Below are positions 5,281 to 7,095 of a stretch of DNA of 7,095 nucleotides, one piece after another. The stretch is from Streptomyces lilacinus (GTDB lineage Bacteria; Actinomycetota; Actinomycetes; Streptomycetales; Streptomycetaceae). The notes below the pieces were generated by a model. The model was not told the origin of the DNA. It worked only from the letters and a program-made list of their open reading frames with translations, and searched no databases. The DNA lies in assembly GCA_000715685.1 (NCBI GenBank), contig KL569381.1, positions 37,082-44,176 of the forward strand. The letters run 5' to 3'. Every line of letters begins with the position of its first letter. The first letter of the stretch is position 1. Position numbers and translations under genes: made by a program.

Positions 5281-6843
5281 CTACACAGTGACGGTGATCG
5301 TGTATCTCCGTCCGTGCTTGTTGCTCGTCGGGGCGATGATGTTGATGCCCCGGGACCGTAGGGCGGGCGCTGACTGCTTGAGTCGGGCGCTGAGCACTCC
5401 GGGAGTTTGCGGCCACCGTTCGCTGATGGGTGAGCGGGCGGAGAGCAGGGCGTGCAGATCGGTCATAGTCCCCGTCCAGCCGTCGGCCGGGAACGTCGCT
5501 GAATAGGCCCAGTCGCGTAGCGCAGCAGTGACCGGCTGGCCGTCGAGCACGGTGTCGACGAGACCGTCCTGCGTGGCGTAGAACGCGCGCAAACCCTGCC
5601 AGCCGGTGACCCGATCAAGCGCGTGCAGCAGCTCCGCGAAGTCGGCCATGCGAGGCCGCTCGGCGAGGTCCTCGGCAGCTACCGGCAGGTCGGCCCACAC
5701 CAGCACGGCGAGGTCGAGCAGTGCACCGAGCAGCTGCGGGTGGGCCTTCTCGTACGCTCCCCAGAGGTCGGCGATGGTGCGTCGTTTGGTGATCGGCTGG
5801 AGTTCGAGCGGCATCATGCGCTCGGCAAGGTCGTTTGCCACCGTGCCCACGTCGATGCCGGTGAGCAGTACGGGGCGCTGGTAGGTGAGGACGTTGACGT
5901 CGTCGTCGCTGTAGAGGGCGCGGCTGGTCTGGGAATCGCCTGTGACTGCGCGGCACAGGGCTTGGGAGAGCCAGTTGGGGATGCCCGAGAGGTTGTCCAG
6001 GGGCAGCGTCCAGCCGGCCGAGGTGGTCACTCCGAAGTCGCGGAGGTTCTCCGGGGGCTGGCGAAGTGGGGCGCGGGCACCGTCGAGGAGCCCGACCAGC
6101 ATGCGGCCCGAGGTGCTCTTGCCGGTGCCCTGTTCACCGGTGAGGTAGGCGATCGGGCGCGGCAGCGAGGGGCGCAGCGCGGCGAGCACCCACGCCACGG
6201 CCAGGGGCAGCGTGGCCTCGGTGAACGGCAGCAGCTCGCTGAAGGCGCCCATACTGGCCCGCCATCCGCCCGCGGGCTTCTCGGGCAAGGGCAGCTCCCC
6301 CACGAGCTTGCTGCGCCGCCATATCGGCCCTTCCTCCGGGTCGGGGAACGTGAGCGTCCAGCCGTCGGGGGCGATACGCACCGACTGGCCGTCGGGACGA
6401 CCGAGGTCGAGCCACGTTGCCGCCGGGTCGCTCGAGTCACGGGCGACGCGCAACCACAGGTCGGCCTCGGGCACGCCGAGAGCGAGTGCATCCAGGGCGT
6501 TGACCGCGTCGGCGAGTGCGCTCTGGGAGGGAGTGCGCCCGTAGGCGTTGAGGTATTCGCGGATCAGATGCTGGCGCAGACTGCCCGTCGAGCTGTGCGC
6601 CTGGGCCCGCAGCGGTACGGCGATGGACGGGCCGTCCCACGGCACGGCGTACGGGTCGCCGTTGGACCGCAGGTACCGGTAGCGGTTCTGTCCGATCAAG
6701 CGCAACAGGTCGGCTTGCGGTGGCTGCTTGTCACGCGACCGCTGCCGCTCCTCCCTTGTGTCTTCGTACTCATGGCGCGCGCCAGGCACTGCGACAAGCG
6801 AGCGGGCTGCCGCTGCGGCGTCATAAGACGGGGGCGTCGTCAC
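5281..6843 (-). CDS. P-loop ATPase / helicase-like replication protein of a mobile element
   Basis: A 520-residue protein. A Walker A motif, GEQGTGKST, lies at 236-244 after a short beta strand (IAYLT). A Walker B-like LDN (282-284) leads into SGIPNWLSQALCRAVTGD, and LLTGID (326-331) plus the basic DLAERMMPLEL (338-348) look like sensor and arginine-finger elements of an AAA+/superfamily 3-like helicase. Residues 455-520 (TPGVLSARLKQSAPALRSRGI) look like a winged-helix DNA-binding tail. The N-terminal 200 residues are less conserved, with a WLRVARDSSDPAATWLDLG region typical of ATPases encoded next to primase-polymerases. Start GTG 6843 overlaps the upstream stop (GTGA), indicating translational coupling. 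Role by family: unwinding DNA for replication of an integrative or phage-like element, working with the adjacent primase-polymerase. The exact element type is inferred. Confidence 0.85.
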   Translation of the reverse strand: MTTPPSYDAAAAARSLVAVPGARHEYEDTREERQRSRDKQPPQADLLRLIGQNRYRYLRSNGDPYAVPWDGPSIAVPLRAQAHSSTGSLRQHLIREYLNAYGRTPSQSALADAVNALDALALGVPEADLWLRVARDSSDPAATWLDLGRPDGQSVRIAPDGWTLTFPDPEEGPIWRRSKLVGELPLPEKPAGGWRASMGAFSELLPFTEATLPLAVAWVLAALRPSLPRPIAYLTGEQGTGKSTSGRMLVGLLDGARAPLRQPPENLRDFGVTTSAGWTLPLDNLSGIPNWLSQALCRAVTGDSQTSRALYSDDDVNVLTYQRPVLLTGIDVGTVANDLAERMMPLELQPITKRRTIADLWGAYEKAHPQLLGALLDLAVLVWADLPVAAEDLAERPRMADFAELLHALDRVTGWQGLRAFYATQDGLVDTVLDGQPVTAALRDWAYSATFPADGWTGTMTDLHALLSARSPISERWPQTPGVLSARLKQSAPALRSRGINIIAPTSNKHGRRYTITVTV

Positions 6844-7095
6844 GCGGCAGCCCCCAAGGAGCGCGGATGGCGCTCACCAGCAGCCAGGCCCGAACGGATC
6901 GCGGCCTCGGCCTCCCGGTCCGACAGCCCGGCGTGCCGGGCCGCGTCCAGGAGCGCGTCAGCGACTTGGACGCGGTCGAGGCCGGACGTGCTCAGGAGCG
7001 TCCCGAGGCTGAACGCGGACCGGTTCAACGCGCCGTTGCGGGTGCCTGGCTGCGCCTCGGCCACCGCACGCAGCTCGCCGCGCACGGCTGTGGCG
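6840..7095 (-). CDS. Bifunctional DNA primase/polymerase, C-terminal end only (5' part outside window)
   Basis: The last 84 complete codons plus one base of a gene that runs in from the right edge; the frame stays open to base 7095. The segment GTRNGALNRSAFSLGTLLSTSGL followed by LLDAARHAGLSDREAEAAIRSGLAAGERHPR is the characteristic C-terminal helical region of actinobacterial bifunctional primase/polymerase (Prim-Pol) proteins, like the PriCT-type domain. The catalytic domain would lie upstream, outside the window. These proteins start and extend primers during replication of plasmids, phages and AICEs. It overlaps the downstream ATPase gene by four bases, so the two are one translational unit. 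A GTG at 7083-7085 is inside the domain and unlikely to be the true start. Confidence 0.85.
   Translation of the reverse strand, partial: ATAVRGELRAVAEAQPGTRNGALNRSAFSLGTLLSTSGLDRVQVADALLDAARHAGLSDREAEAAIRSGLAAGERHPRSLGAAA

Larger units (their letters stand above)
4396..7095. mobile_element. Possible replication module of an integrative element (AICE/phage-like), partial
   Basis: The primase-polymerase and ATPase pair, the adjacent small zinc-motif protein and an iteron-like repeat array together resemble the replication region of actinomycete integrative and conjugative elements using a RepPP-type replicase, or a related island. No integrase, excisionase, FtsK-like transfer gene, tRNA or attachment repeat is in the window, so the boundaries given are only those of the visible supportive features. 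It could be part of a prophage remnant instead. Confidence 0.4.

Overview
The window is high-GC DNA with strongly GC-biased third codon positions, GTG and ATG starts and gene families typical of Streptomyces or a close actinomycete. The first 14 bases are a sequencing-library remnant (Nextera/Tn5 mosaic end), so biological sequence starts at 15 and the left edge is an assembly break, not a real gene end.

Left third (15-2916): the start of a lasso peptide cluster, read leftwards. A 42-residue precursor (1225-1353, minus) carries a textbook leader (Y-x2-P-x-V-x3-G-x5-T-L) and a predicted 17-residue core, GNQNFDTVDDTQYKQGT, that could form a Gly1-Asp9 ring. It is followed by a 16-bp perfect hairpin, a likely attenuator, and then by the lasso cyclase (asparagine-synthetase fold, minus), which is cut at the contig edge after 370 codons. 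The leader-binding protein (RRE, B1) and leader peptidase (B2) expected beyond the cyclase are not in the window. Divergently transcribed is a 457-residue NsdA-like regulator (1543-2916, plus), a plausible local or global regulator of the cluster.

Middle (2917-4700): a 368-base gap with an AT-rich patch and small palindromes, then an unrecognised multi-pass membrane protein (3285-4310, minus). A 390-base non-coding region follows, with repeated GGGGACG/CGTCCCC units, a perfect 17-base inverted repeat and a polypyrimidine/polypurine tract. It looks like a binding-site array or a replication origin.

Right part (4701-7095): a small cysteine-rich protein with two DnaJ-type CxxCxGxG motifs (plus), and, converging on it, a P-loop ATPase/helicase-like protein (minus) whose GTG start overlaps by four bases (GTGA) the stop of an upstream primase-polymerase gene. 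Only the C-terminal 84 residues of that upstream gene are inside the window. This primase-polymerase plus ATPase pair is typical of the replication module of actinomycete integrative elements (AICEs of the RepPP type) or related phage-like islands. No integrase, conjugation gene, tRNA or attachment site is visible, so the mobile-element assignment is an inference. No CRISPR array, rRNA, tRNA or insertion sequence was seen.
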